From positions 37,954-101,953 of the forward strand of contig JAQTTV010000012.1 in NCBI GenBank assembly GCA_028710565.1: 64,000 bases of DNA. Reading direction: 5' to 3'. Source of the stretch: Gallionella sp. Its GTDB lineage: Bacteria > Pseudomonadota > Gammaproteobacteria > Burkholderiales > Gallionellaceae. Positions 16,530 to 25,744 of this stretch are shown piece by piece; positions within the stretch are counted from its first letter, which is position 1; the number at the start of each line of letters is the position of its first letter. The translations under genes were made by a program, and so were the position numbers. The notes under the pieces are model-generated. The model did not search any database. It saw only the letters and a list, made by a program, of their open reading frames with translations, and had not been told where the DNA came from.

Positions 16530-17642
16530 ATGATTTTGATTCTGAATGCGGCGGTCACCGAACAGTCGCCTGATTTCCAATTGTTGAAATCACGTTTGCA
16601 AGACTACGCGGGCGTGCAGGTACGGGTACATGTCGAAAAAGGTGCCGAACAAGACCTCACGGAAATTTATTTAATCGGCAACACCAAATCACTGGATATG
16701 GCGGAAATGCAGGGCTTGCCAGCGGTGGCGCGTGTGGTGCGAGTGTCGGAAGAATATCGCATTTTAGGTCGGCATAAAGACGACCAACGCCCCAGCCATT
16801 TTGAATACAACGGCGTGCGTTTTGGGCAAGATACGCTGAATGTGTTTGCAGGCTTGTGCGCCGTGGATAATCGCGAACACGTCGAAATCATGCTCAAAGC
16901 CGTGCGCGACAACGGACAAGTATGCACGCGCATGGGCGCGTACAAACCGCGCACCAGCCCGTATGCTTTTCAAGGTCATGGTAAAAACTGCCTGCCTTAT
17001 GTGTTTGAATTAGCTGGAAAATACGGCATAAAAGTCATGGCGATGGAAATCACCCATGAATCTCATCTGAATGAAATTCGTGAAGCCCTGCATCAAACGG
17101 GCAATCCCACGGGTGTGATGTTGCAAATTGGCACGCGCAACACTCAAAATTTTGAGCTGCTGAAAATCGTCGGTCGCCAAACCGAAATGCCTGTGCTGTT
17201 GAAACGCGGCTTCGGCATTACCTTGGACGAGTCGCTCAACGCGGCGGAGTATTTGGCTTCCGAAGGCAATCGCAATGTGGTGTTCTGCCTGCGCGGCATG
17301 AAAACCAATATGGGCGATCCGCATCGCAACTTTGTCGATTTCTCCCACGTCCCCGTGGTCAAACGCCTGACGCGTATGCCCGTGTGCGTCGATCCTTCGC
17401 ATTCCGTCGGCACACGCGCCGCGTCGCCCGATGGCATTATGGACATGCTGCATGTGACCGCGCAGGGCGTGTTGGCGGGCGCAAATATGGTGTTGGTGGA
17501 TTTTCACCCACAACCGCCCAAAGCCTTGGTCGATGGTCCGCAAGCCATGTTGTTGAAAGAATTGCCTTATTTCTTAGAAGACGTGCAAATTGCCCGCGAA
17601 GCCTATCTCAAGCGCGTCGCACTGCGTCAGCGTCAAGGGTGA
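16530..17642 (+). CDS. 3-deoxy-7-phosphoheptulonate synthase, type I-beta
   Basis: DAHP synthase condenses phosphoenolpyruvate and erythrose 4-phosphate, the entry to aromatic amino acids. Residues ~1-75 form a ferredoxin-like regulatory domain characteristic of the type I-beta class of Bacillus/Thermotoga rather than the E. coli AroFGH class. The barrel shows GAYKPRTSPYAFQGHG, IGTRNTQNFELL, VLLKRGFGITLDESLNAAEY, VCVDPSHSVGTR and VDFHPQPPKALVDGPQ. These contain the metal- and PEP-binding residues (Cys/His/Glu/Asp set). At 370 residues it is complete. AAGGAATAACC precedes the ATG. It is a single gene between repeat elements. Allosteric control through the N-terminal domain is likely by family. 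Confidence 0.92.
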   Translation: MILILNAAVTEQSPDFQLLKSRLQDYAGVQVRVHVEKGAEQDLTEIYLIGNTKSLDMAEMQGLPAVARVVRVSEEYRILGRHKDDQRPSHFEYNGVRFGQDTLNVFAGLCAVDNREHVEIMLKAVRDNGQVCTRMGAYKPRTSPYAFQGHGKNCLPYVFELAGKYGIKVMAMEITHESHLNEIREALHQTGNPTGVMLQIGTRNTQNFELLKIVGRQTEMPVLLKRGFGITLDESLNAAEYLASEGNRNVVFCLRGMKTNMGDPHRNFVDFSHVPVVKRLTRMPVCVDPSHSVGTRAASPDGIMDMLHVTAQGVLAGANMVLVDFHPQPPKALVDGPQAMLLKELPYFLEDVQIAREAYLKRVALRQRQG

Positions 17643-17701
17643 TTGGGCAAATGTGAATACGCATTAACTTAATGAAAAAAACCTTGCAACACATCGCTGC
17701 T

Positions 17702-17744
17702 TCTCCCCTCGCCCACTGGTGGGAGAGGGGCTGGGGGAGAGGGG
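17702..17744. repeat. REP-like GC-rich palindrome, copy 2
   Basis: CTCCCCTCGCCC, loop ACTGGT, GGGAGAGGGG, then CTGGGGGAGAGGG. Same unit as at 762, 19467 and 21534. It lies between the DAHP synthase and hrpA genes. Confidence 0.8.
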
Positions 17745-17789
17745 GTTTAGCTTCCCGAATACCCCGCAACCGCTATCCTAAAGTACACC

Positions 17790-20700
17790 ATGTCTGAAAA
17801 AACTTTGTCTCCTCTGGCGCAACGCCGACTAGCCCGTGTCGCTGCCTTAACTCAAATTGAATTCCCCGCCGATTTACCCGTCGTTGCCAAACGCGAGGTG
17901 TTAGCAAAAGCCATTCAAGACCATCAAGTTGTCATCGTCTGCGGCGAAACGGGTTCTGGCAAAACCACGCAGTTACCTAAAATTTGTTTGCAATTGGGGC
18001 GCGGGGTGTTGGGCTGCATCGGGCACACGCAACCCAGACGGGTGGCGGCGCGCACGATGGCGACGCGCATTGCTGCTGAATTGAAAACCGAATTGGGCGG
18101 CATGGTCGGCTACAAAGTGCGTTTTCACGACAAAGTGTCACCCGATACCAATATCAAATTGATGACCGACGGGATTTTGTTGGCGGAAATCCACAGCGAT
18201 CCGCTGCTGCGCCAATACGACACCATCATCATCGACGAGGCGCACGAGCGCAGTTTGAATATTGATTTCTTGCTTGGTTATTTGAAACAACTGCTGCCGC
18301 GTCGCCGCGATTTGAAGCTGATTATCACCTCCGCGACCCTAGACGCGGATCGCTTTGCCAAGCATTTTGGCGCGCAAGTCATTGAAGTATCAGGAAGAAG
18401 TTATCCCGTGGAAACGCGTTACCGCCCGTTGGAAGTCAACGAAGATGGCGACTTGCCCGATTTGCCCAAAGCCATCAGCCACGCGCTGGATGAATTGGCG
18501 GCGGGCGGCTTGCGCGGCGATGTGCTGGTGTTTTTGCCAGGCGAACGCGAAATCCGCGACACCGCCGAAGCCTTACGCAAACACCATCCCAAAGGCATAG
18601 AAGTATTACCCCTGTTTTCGCGCCTGTCCGCAGCCGAGCAAGACCGCGTGTTCAAAGTTGGCAACCAGCGGCGCGTGGTGCTGGCAACCAACGTGGCGGA
18701 AACCTCGCTCACCGTGCCGAATATTGGCTATGTGATCGACTGCGGCTTGGCGCGCATGAACCGCTACAGCATTCGCCAAAAAGTCGAACAATTGCACATC
18801 GAAAAAATTTCCCAAGCCGCCGCCAACCAACGCGCAGGGCGGTGCGGACGGGTGATGAGCGGGATTTGCGTGCGCTTGTACGACGAAGCGGATTTCGCGC
18901 TGCGCGATGCCTTCACCGATCCCGAAATTTTCCGCGTGTCCTTGGCGACGGTGATTTTGCGCATGAGCGCGCTGCAATTAGGCGACATCGCCGCCTTCCC
19001 GTTTATCGAACCGCCCACGCCGCGCATGATTGCCGATGGCTATCAATTGTTGGACGAGCTGAATGCTTTGGATGACCAACGCCAGCTCACCCCGCTGGGT
19101 CACGAACTCGCCAAACTCCCGCTTGATCCAAAAATCGCCCGTTTGTTATTGGCGGGACGCGATTTCCATTGCCTAACCGAAATTCTGATTATCGCCAGTG
19201 CCTTGTCGGTGCAAGACCCGCGTGACCGCCCGATGGAACGGCAAGAAGCCGCCGATGCCGCGCACAAACGCTTTGCCGATGAACGCTCGGACTTTTTGGC
19301 ATTTCTCAAAATTTGGGCATGGTTTGAGCAAGCCATCGCGCATAAAAAATCCAATCGCTTATTAGCCGAAGCCTGTCGCGACGCGTTTTTATCCCCGCTG
19401 CGCCTACGCGAATGGCGCGAATTGCACCAACAATTGCACGCCCAAGTGTCCGAAATGGGTATGTTCAGCTCCCCTCGCCCGCACGCGGGAGAGGGGCAGG
19501 GGGAGAGGGCTGCGACTTACGAGCAAATCCACAAAGCCTTGTTGTGCGGGCTGTTGGGCAATATCGGCATGAAAGCGGTGGAGGGCAACGAATATCTCGG
19601 CGCACGCGGCATTAAATTTTTCATTGCACCGAATTCGGTATTGGCGAAAAAAGGCTCGAAATGGGTGATGGCGGGCGAGTTAATGGAAACCCATCGCTTG
19701 TACGCCCGCACCGTGGCGCGCATCGAAGTGGAATGGTTGGAAGAAGTCGGCAAGCATTTGATTAAGCGGCATTATTATGATCCGCATTGGGAGAAAAAGC
19801 CCGCGCAAGTCAACGCTTACGAGCGCAGCACCTTACACGGCTTGTTGCTGAATCCGAAAAAACGCGTGCATTACGGCCCGATGAACCCCGTCGAAGCGCG
19901 GGAAATTTTCATTCGCCAAGCCTTGGTGGAAGGCGAATTTGACACGCGTGCGCCGTTTTTTGCCCACAATCAAAAGCTGATTCACGACATCGAAACGCTG
20001 GAACACAAAGCCCGCCGCCCCGATGTATTGGTCGATGACGAGCTGATTTACGCGTTTTACGACAGCCGCGTGGGGGCGGAATTGCACAATGGTGCGGCGT
20101 TTGAAGTGTGGCGCAAAGAGGCCGAACGCGCCAACCCCAAGTTGTTGTACCTGAAAAAAGACGACTTGATGCGCCACGAAGCGGCGGGCATCACCACCGA
20201 CCAATTCCCGCCGCAACTGGTGATGAACCAAGTCAGCTACGCGCTGGCGTATCATTTTTCGCCAGGGAAAAACGACGACGGCATCACGCTCACCGTGCCG
20301 ATTGCGCTGATTAACCAAGTGATTGCGGCGCGTTGTGAATGGCTCGTGCCTGGCATTTTGGCGGAAAAAGTCACGCAATTGGTGAAGACCTTGCCGCAAA
20401 AATTGCGCCGCCATTGCGTGCCTGTGCCTGAATTTGCCGCCGAATTTTGCCGCGCCGTGCCCGCCAGCAACACACCGTTGTTGCAAGCCTTGACGCGCTA
20501 CATCCGCGAACAAAAACAAGTCGATCCGCCGCTGGACGCGTATCGCTTGGAACAATTGCCACCGCATTTGCTGATGAATTTCCGCGTGGTGGATGAACAC
20601 GGGCGGCAACTGGGCATGAGCCGCCACTTCGCCGAATTGCACGAGCAACTCGCCCCGCGCACAGCACCTGCCGTGATCGAAAAGGAAAACAAAACCGCCG

Positions 20701-21527
20701 ACGCACCCGAAGTGCGCTACACCGCGTGGACATTTGGCGACTTCGCCGACACCCGCGAAGTCAAACGCGCAGGGCAAACGGTGATTTTATTCAATGCCTT
20801 AGTCGATGACGGCGATGCCGTGGTGCTGCGCGCTTTCGATCATCGCGATGTCGCCCTAGACGCACATCGCGGCGGCTTGCGGCGATTGTTTATGTTGTTG
20901 CTCAAAGAACAGGTTAAGTATTTGGAGAAAAACTTGCCCGACGCGCAACGACTCGGCATGTTGTACATGGCACTCGGCACGCCGCAAGAATTGCAGCAAC
21001 AAATCATAGACATGACCTTTGAACGCTGCTGTCTAAATGACCCGCTGCCTTGCTCCGCCACGATGTTCACCGAACGCGGCAAGTCCGCCAAAAATCGTTT
21101 GTTATTGATTGCACAGGAATTAGCCCGCCTCGCCGCGCAAATTTTGACCGAGCACCACGCCGTGCAAAAACTGTTACCGCAACTCAAAGCCAGCCCAGCA
21201 GCGCAAAAAGACGTGCGCGAACAACTGGAATTTTTGTTGCCGAAAAATTTCGTCGCCCTCACCCCCTACGAACGCTTACAACACGTCCCCCGCTACCTCA
21301 AAGGCATCCAACTCCGCATCGAAAAATACCGCAGCAATCCCGCACGCGACGCGCAATGTATGACCCAAATGCAGCCGTTAAACCAAGCCTACGCCAAACG
21401 CCGCGCCGAACGGGATGAGTTCGCGTGGATGATGCAGGAATTAAGGATTTCTTTGTTCGCCCAAGAACTTAAAACGCCTGTGATTGTATCGGTGAAACGG
21501 TTGGAGAAAATGTTGGCGGGGAAGTGA
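17790..21527 (+). CDS. hrpA: ATP-dependent RNA helicase HrpA (DEAH box)
   Basis: HrpA is a large DEAH-box 3'-5' RNA helicase, implicated in E. coli in mRNA processing and in rescue of stalled ribosomes. Motif I is CGETGSGKTTQLPK, motif II DEAHERS, motif III SATLDADRF, and motif VI lies in QRAGRCGRV. The winged-helix, ratchet and OB domains and the long DUF3418 C-terminal region follow, giving 1245 residues (E. coli 1300). At residues ~560-574 a 15-residue segment, SSPRPHAGEGQGERA, is encoded by a REP-like palindrome (19467-19510) inserted in frame; it interrupts the normally continuous helicase-associated region without breaking the frame. Start ATG 17790. Confidence 0.95.
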   Translation: MSEKTLSPLAQRRLARVAALTQIEFPADLPVVAKREVLAKAIQDHQVVIVCGETGSGKTTQLPKICLQLGRGVLGCIGHTQPRRVAARTMATRIAAELKTELGGMVGYKVRFHDKVSPDTNIKLMTDGILLAEIHSDPLLRQYDTIIIDEAHERSLNIDFLLGYLKQLLPRRRDLKLIITSATLDADRFAKHFGAQVIEVSGRSYPVETRYRPLEVNEDGDLPDLPKAISHALDELAAGGLRGDVLVFLPGEREIRDTAEALRKHHPKGIEVLPLFSRLSAAEQDRVFKVGNQRRVVLATNVAETSLTVPNIGYVIDCGLARMNRYSIRQKVEQLHIEKISQAAANQRAGRCGRVMSGICVRLYDEADFALRDAFTDPEIFRVSLATVILRMSALQLGDIAAFPFIEPPTPRMIADGYQLLDELNALDDQRQLTPLGHELAKLPLDPKIARLLLAGRDFHCLTEILIIASALSVQDPRDRPMERQEAADAAHKRFADERSDFLAFLKIWAWFEQAIAHKKSNRLLAEACRDAFLSPLRLREWRELHQQLHAQVSEMGMFSSPRPHAGEGQGERAATYEQIHKALLCGLLGNIGMKAVEGNEYLGARGIKFFIAPNSVLAKKGSKWVMAGELMETHRLYARTVARIEVEWLEEVGKHLIKRHYYDPHWEKKPAQVNAYERSTLHGLLLNPKKRVHYGPMNPVEAREIFIRQALVEGEFDTRAPFFAHNQKLIHDIETLEHKARRPDVLVDDELIYAFYDSRVGAELHNGAAFEVWRKEAERANPKLLYLKKDDLMRHEAAGITTDQFPPQLVMNQVSYALAYHFSPGKNDDGITLTVPIALINQVIAARCEWLVPGILAEKVTQLVKTLPQKLRRHCVPVPEFAAEFCRAVPASNTPLLQALTRYIREQKQVDPPLDAYRLEQLPPHLLMNFRVVDEHGRQLGMSRHFAELHEQLAPRTAPAVIEKENKTADAPEVRYTAWTFGDFADTREVKRAGQTVILFNALVDDGDAVVLRAFDHRDVALDAHRGGLRRLFMLLLKEQVKYLEKNLPDAQRLGMLYMALGTPQELQQQIIDMTFERCCLNDPLPCSATMFTERGKSAKNRLLLIAQELARLAAQILTEHHAVQKLLPQLKASPAAQKDVREQLEFLLPKNFVALTPYERLQHVPRYLKGIQLRIEKYRSNPARDAQCMTQMQPLNQAYAKRRAERDEFAWMMQELRISLFAQELKTPVIVSVKRLEKMLAGK
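19467..19510. repeat. REP-like palindrome inside the hrpA coding sequence
   Basis: CTCCCCTCGCCC, loop GCACGC, GGGAGAGGGG, CAGGGGGAGAGGG. It is the same unit as the intergenic copies, here translated in frame as a Pro/Gly/Glu-rich insert. Neither flank shows another indel. It shows that the unit can move into, and be tolerated by, coding DNA. Confidence 0.85.
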
Positions 21528-21533
21528 TGCATT

Positions 21534-21581
21534 GACTCCCCTCGCCCGTTCACGGGAGAGGGGCGGGGGAGAGGGAATTCT
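21534..21581. repeat. REP-like GC-rich palindrome, copy 4 (after hrpA)
   Basis: GACTCCCCTCGCCCG, loop, CGGGAGAGGGG, CGGGGGAGAGGGAATTCT. It begins six bases after the hrpA stop and matches the copy at 762 including the GAATTCT tail. It probably forms the 3' structure of the hrpA transcript. Confidence 0.8.
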
Positions 21582-21714
21582 CACGGCAATCCGCTAGTTT
21601 GGGCAAGGAATGACGGATTGCTTATGCGAATCCGCCTCATGTGCTTCACTACGTTCAATTCAAACTACGGCACTGAATTCAACTAAACCTCACCTAGCCC
21701 GCTACACTACAAAA

Positions 21715-23220
21715 TTATTTCGACATGACCAATTGTCCCGATTGGCTTACTCGACGTGCGTAATCTGAAATAGGCGGTACAGGTTTTTCGCCAGAGCTGT
21801 AGTTTCGAGGGCAATCCTGAGAAATTGCGTAGCCAATTTTATCGGGGAATCTAATATTATTGAAACCCTTTTTCCACAGCTCGTCACAGGTTTTGTTGCG
21901 CAGGTCGATATAGGTCGAAAGCAGTTCATAAATGGGAAACTCCTTCGTACCCTCACCAATGTACTCTTCTTGAAATCCAGTTCTTGCACTCACCAAAGAA
22001 CGCGTTTTAAAAAGAGCACTATCGTTCAGATTCAAAGCAGCTCTAAATCCCGCATCATTCTGAAAGTTTTTATCCGCCAGCTTCAGGTACAACATGGATG
22101 AAATTTGTTTTGCAATAATCAAAAACAACAGATATGCAAAATGGATCGTCTCATCTTTTGGCCAGTTCAATAAAACGGCTTGCAATGTGACAGCAACTTG
22201 CTCTCGATCTCGAAGGCTTAATTTGAAGCTATCACACAGCAATGTGAATAACGCCTGTTCGGGCGGCTCAGGATAAATACCTTCTTCAATAACAGAATAA
22301 AATTTCCCAAGCTCACTAAACGAATATTGGGAAAACAAAAATGCAGTAAATCGTGCATTTTCGGGGGAGGGCAACAAATACTCTTGGTCGAAGAAACGTT
22401 TTAAATATCGTTCAGAATCAAATTTCTCACCGTAAACAGCGCAAATTGAATGTCCGAGTTGTTCGAGATTGGTGGCGACGACAAAATAAACGCCAGGCAC
22501 ACCAAACAGATGTTTCACTGCTTCCAAAAGCTCTATTGCATAAGTTGGTCGGCAACGATCAAGCTCATCAATGAAAATAAACAAGGGAAGTTGAACGTTC
22601 GCTTCTTTTTCTAATGCCTCAATCAATCGACCAAGTTTTTTCTTAAAAAGCGTAATGGTCTCTTTGGTATCTAAATGCTCTTTAAGGGCAAGCTCGGCAC
22701 ATTGTGAAATTAGAGAGGGTTCGTCTTCTTTCTCGCTACTGTCATCCGCCACTTCCCCGCTTGAAGCATAAAGCTCATGGAGCTTCTCAATGCTTAAACC
22801 CGACAACTGCTTCGTTATCAGGGAAGCGATACTTAAGCCCACGGGCTTAATAAGTTTACGTCCCACAGCAAGTGCTTGGTCAAGATGCCGTTTGGCGAGA
22901 GGGATTTCTTTAAACTTATCAGCAAGCGATTCATTTATTTCGGCAATAAATCCAATCAACGGATCGTCGCAAAAATCGTTTTCCCAAGCGTTGAAAAAGA
23001 CCACGGGATAGTTCAGTTGCTTCAAATCCTTTGACCAACGCTGAAGAAAAAACGACTTGCCGAACCCCCAATCCGCTTTGATGTTCAGAACGAAAGTATC
23101 AGGATGCTCACGGTTTCTAGCCAAAAAATATCGTTTAATGAGGTAGCTAGTCAGAAAATCAGCCGCTTCTTTACGTCCCAATTTATCGTCTGAACCCCAG
23201 TTATCTGTCGTATCACTCAT
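21715..23220 (-). CDS. KAP family P-loop NTPase
   Basis: The protein belongs to the KAP (Kidins220/ARMS and PifA) STAND-like NTPase group. Walker A is DWGFGKSFFLQRW near residue 50. Walker B is FIFIDELDRCRPTYAIELLE near residue 220, with the typical DELDRCRP. Downstream come VYFVVATNLEQLGHSI and a helical C-terminal region. The usual transmembrane pair between Walker A and B is not clear; the weakly hydrophobic GLSIASLITKQL is the only candidate. The start at 23220 (MSDTTDNWG) has GGGGATGG upstream. Bacterial KAP proteins are patchily distributed, often plasmid- or phage-related (PifA excludes T7), so a defence role is possible but unproven. Base composition looks A+T-richer than hrpA next door, suggesting acquisition. 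Confidence 0.85.
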   Translation of the reverse strand: MSDTTDNWGSDDKLGRKEAADFLTSYLIKRYFLARNREHPDTFVLNIKADWGFGKSFFLQRWSKDLKQLNYPVVFFNAWENDFCDDPLIGFIAEINESLADKFKEIPLAKRHLDQALAVGRKLIKPVGLSIASLITKQLSGLSIEKLHELYASSGEVADDSSEKEDEPSLISQCAELALKEHLDTKETITLFKKKLGRLIEALEKEANVQLPLFIFIDELDRCRPTYAIELLEAVKHLFGVPGVYFVVATNLEQLGHSICAVYGEKFDSERYLKRFFDQEYLLPSPENARFTAFLFSQYSFSELGKFYSVIEEGIYPEPPEQALFTLLCDSFKLSLRDREQVAVTLQAVLLNWPKDETIHFAYLLFLIIAKQISSMLYLKLADKNFQNDAGFRAALNLNDSALFKTRSLVSARTGFQEEYIGEGTKEFPIYELLSTYIDLRNKTCDELWKKGFNNIRFPDKIGYAISQDCPRNYSSGEKPVPPISDYARRVSQSGQLVMSK

Positions 23221-23450
23221 AACCATCCCCGTGAAAGTTAAAACTATTTTTAAAGCAAACTTGCAAAGCACATCTGCTATTTTCTGCCCCAATCGCGGCT
23301 TGTCCGTCCAACTTGCTCACTGTATTACGCAGTTAATGCAAATTCCGTCACTCGCCAACCCGCTTCGATGGTATCGGCGGACAAATCTGCTCCGCACGCC
23401 CATTAGTATCCGTGAAAAATGCGATGTAATTGTAACATTATTGTTTTCAA

Positions 23451-24455
23451 TCAAAGCTCAAACTCCCTCACCGCAGCAGGAAATATCCGTGCAAAGGGTT
23501 CATCGAACGCGAGGTACGGCAGTTGTTGTCGCACCATGTCTGCCACGGCGGCAGCTTGCAGTGCGTCGCGTTTGCGTTTTAAGGGTTCGCGGTCAGGCTG
23601 TTGGCTTAACCATTGTTTATAAACCGCAAAAGCTCTGGGGTCTGGGGCGACCAGAGGGGCGGGCAAACCGTCTTGGGCGATGACGATGGCACGGAATTTG
23701 GGACTGGCGAGCAGCCATTTCAAATTAAAAATTTCAGCGGGGGTGATGTCGTTGGCGGATATTTTCGTGGATACAGCCGATTTCCACGGTGGATTGGGCG
23801 CGGCGCGCACTAAATCGACATAAAAACCGTGTTTGTTGACAGCGCGAAAACTTTCCGCCCGCACAGGTTCAAACGAGCGATCTACTTTTTGCAGCAACGC
23901 CAGTACGCCCGCTTGGCGCACTTCGTCGTCAAATTGCGCCAATTTCAAGCGCGCCGTGCTGTCCCACATAAAATCCACATCGTTGGTCGCCAACAATCCC
24001 GCGTCAAAACGCACCCCCGCCGTAGATTCATAGCCATACAAAGCGTGCGTGCCGATGACTTGCAGATTTTTGCCTAACAAACCAAATTCATCCAACTTGC
24101 GCAAAATCGCCGCTGTCACCGACGGCACGCGATTCAACCTCAAACCCACGCTCATGCCCGCAAATTCGCGCACGGTTTCCTTCAAACTGGCGACGCGAGC
24201 CTTAACCCGAATTTTGCCCGCGTGATAATCCTGAAAAATTTGCTCGGTTTCGGCACTTCGTCGCCCCAAGCTCTTATTGCCGCCACGCCGCTGGGTGATG
24301 CGAATCAAATAATCTGCCCCGTTCACGGTTTTCCAAGTCATGCCGCCTGCAAACGCCGCCTCGCTGTCTTTTGCCGCCAAATAGGCTTGGTAAGTCTGTT
24401 GATAGTCCAGCAAGACACGGGTTTCATTTGGACTTAATACATTGTAATACATCAT
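23451..24455 (-). CDS. GSU2403-family nucleotidyltransferase-fold protein
   Basis: The protein resembles the GSU2403 family (NTP_transf_8), a nucleotidyltransferase fold of unknown target. The N-terminal ~120 residues are helical (YQQTYQAYLAAKDSEA). The central part has GTHALYGYESTAGVRFDAG and LLATNDVDFMWDS, the latter carrying the Asp-x-Asp-like metal site. The C-terminal part (ITPAEIFNLKWLLASPKF, DPRAFAVYKQWLSQQPDR) matches the family's substrate-binding region. Length is 334 residues. It lies upstream of the KAP gene on the same strand, 230 bases apart, with no gene seen in between. It is not a MNT-HEPN toxin pair as seen here. Substrate and partner are unknown. Confidence 0.75.
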   Translation of the reverse strand: MMYYNVLSPNETRVLLDYQQTYQAYLAAKDSEAAFAGGMTWKTVNGADYLIRITQRRGGNKSLGRRSAETEQIFQDYHAGKIRVKARVASLKETVREFAGMSVGLRLNRVPSVTAAILRKLDEFGLLGKNLQVIGTHALYGYESTAGVRFDAGLLATNDVDFMWDSTARLKLAQFDDEVRQAGVLALLQKVDRSFEPVRAESFRAVNKHGFYVDLVRAAPNPPWKSAVSTKISANDITPAEIFNLKWLLASPKFRAIVIAQDGLPAPLVAPDPRAFAVYKQWLSQQPDREPLKRKRDALQAAAVADMVRQQLPYLAFDEPFARIFPAAVREFEL

Positions 24456-24841
24456 TTTTCCTTTCTTTTAATGCTTTTTGACATTTTGAAAGGAAAAACA
24501 ATAAAAATCAATAGATATAGATAATTTATAACACATTGCTGCTGCGATCACTCACATTCAATGTCCAAGGCAGATTCGCATCAGCGAAACAGCACGGTAG
24601 CACGCAATGTTTATTGGGCTGTATGTAAATGTTTTGTTAAATCAATCAATTGGAGCAATACGCTTCGCTGATTGTACCCCACGGTTCTAACAGCCAACGT
24701 CCTATGAAATCAAATTCGTGCGAATCTGTCGCACCTACATGGTATCCACCTTGGTGCGACGTGAAACTTAACCATCATCGTTTCCCATATCCCCCTCAAA
24801 CCGCTATCATCCGCGCCCATTTACGCGCACTGATTCACGAT
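24456..24841. other. Gene-free region upstream of the EamA transporter gene
   Basis: These 386 bases lie between the divergent nucleotidyltransferase and transporter genes. The left part is A+T-rich and should hold the minus-strand gene's promoter. At 24652-24680, GGAGCAATACGC...GATTGTACCCC is an imperfect palindrome resembling common intergenic repeats. An in-frame extension of the transporter gene reaches 24650 but encodes nothing transporter-like. No RNA gene was recognised. Confidence 0.5.
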
Positions 24842-25738
24842 ATGACCTCTACTTCTCGCACCCGCTGGTTATTGCCTTTGGGATTGTTTGTGCTTTCTTT
24901 TACGTGGGGATACACGTGGGTGCTGGCGAAGCAGGCACTGACTTACGCGCCGCCTTTTGCTTTTGCAGCGGAACGTTGTGTGGGCGGGGCATTGGCGTTG
25001 TTTTTGGCTCTCAAGCTGATGGGTAGGTCGCTGAAGTTGGTTGCACCCACGTCCTTGCTTGCCATTGGACTTATCCAAGTGACAGGCTTTACTTTGTTTC
25101 AAACATGGGCATTGGTGGAGGGCGGGCCTGGTAAAACCTCGGTGCTGATTTTTACCATGCCGATTTGGACATTGTTGTTGGCGTGGCCGATTTTGGGTGA
25201 GCGCATCCGTGGGAAACAATGGCTCGCGGCGGCTTGCACCCTGACGGGCTTGTTGCTGATTATCGAACCGTGGAATATGCACGCCAGTTTATTCAGCAAA
25301 TTTTTAGGGCTGATGGCGGCATTATGCTGGGCAATCGGCACGGTGTTGATTAAGCGATTGCGCGCCAAGCAGCCCGTTGACCTGCTGGCACTGACCACTT
25401 GGCAGATGATCATCGGCGGCGTTCCCTTAGTGCTGTTGGCAATGGTTATCCCTGAACGCGCCACGGATTGGTCGGTGTCTTACATCGGCATACTGGCGTT
25501 TGTTTCGGTGGTCAGTACCGCGCTGGGCTGGTGGTTATGGATTACCCTGCTCGACCGCGTGCCCGCGTGGGAAGCCAGCTTGTCCGTACTCGGCACGCCC
25601 GTGATCGCTATCGTTTCCTCACGGCTGATACTGGGCGAGGACTTTAAACTCAGCGAAGCCATGGGCATGTTGCTCATTGGCGTAGGACTGGCTTTGTTGT
25701 CATTGATAGGTTGGGCGGCAAGTCGGCGGGCGAAGTAA
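24842..25738 (+). CDS. EamA-family (DMT) transporter, 10 predicted membrane helices
   Basis: This is an inner-membrane drug/metabolite transporter of the EamA (RhaT/YdcZ-like) family. Two homologous halves of five helices each are visible. The first half starts WLLPLGLFVLSFTWGYTWVL and includes the family motif AAERCVGGALALFLALKL. The second starts FLGLMAALCWAIGTVLIKRL. The start at 24842 (MTSTSRTRW) gives 298 residues, normal for the family; upstream in-frame codons would add a polar 64-residue leader that lacks any signal features. Export of amino acids or metabolites is common in the family. Substrate unknown; it faces the ccoG gene tail to tail. Confidence 0.88.
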   Translation: MTSTSRTRWLLPLGLFVLSFTWGYTWVLAKQALTYAPPFAFAAERCVGGALALFLALKLMGRSLKLVAPTSLLAIGLIQVTGFTLFQTWALVEGGPGKTSVLIFTMPIWTLLLAWPILGERIRGKQWLAAACTLTGLLLIIEPWNMHASLFSKFLGLMAALCWAIGTVLIKRLRAKQPVDLLALTTWQMIIGGVPLVLLAMVIPERATDWSVSYIGILAFVSVVSTALGWWLWITLLDRVPAWEASLSVLGTPVIAIVSSRLILGEDFKLSEAMGMLLIGVGLALLSLIGWAASRRAK

Positions 25739-25744
25739 CACCCG

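Noticed and set aside
19467..19510. Possible frameshift or pseudogene in hrpA
   Set aside because: The insert keeps the frame and all helicase motifs and C-terminal domains continue normally.
19833..20777. Long open frame on the minus strand (about 314 codons)
   Set aside because: It lies wholly within hrpA in a G+C-rich region and shows no family motif; it is an antisense shadow.
24650..24841. N-terminal extension of the EamA transporter
   Set aside because: The 64 codons are polar, lack signal character and overlap a palindromic intergenic repeat; the transporter fold starts at 24842.
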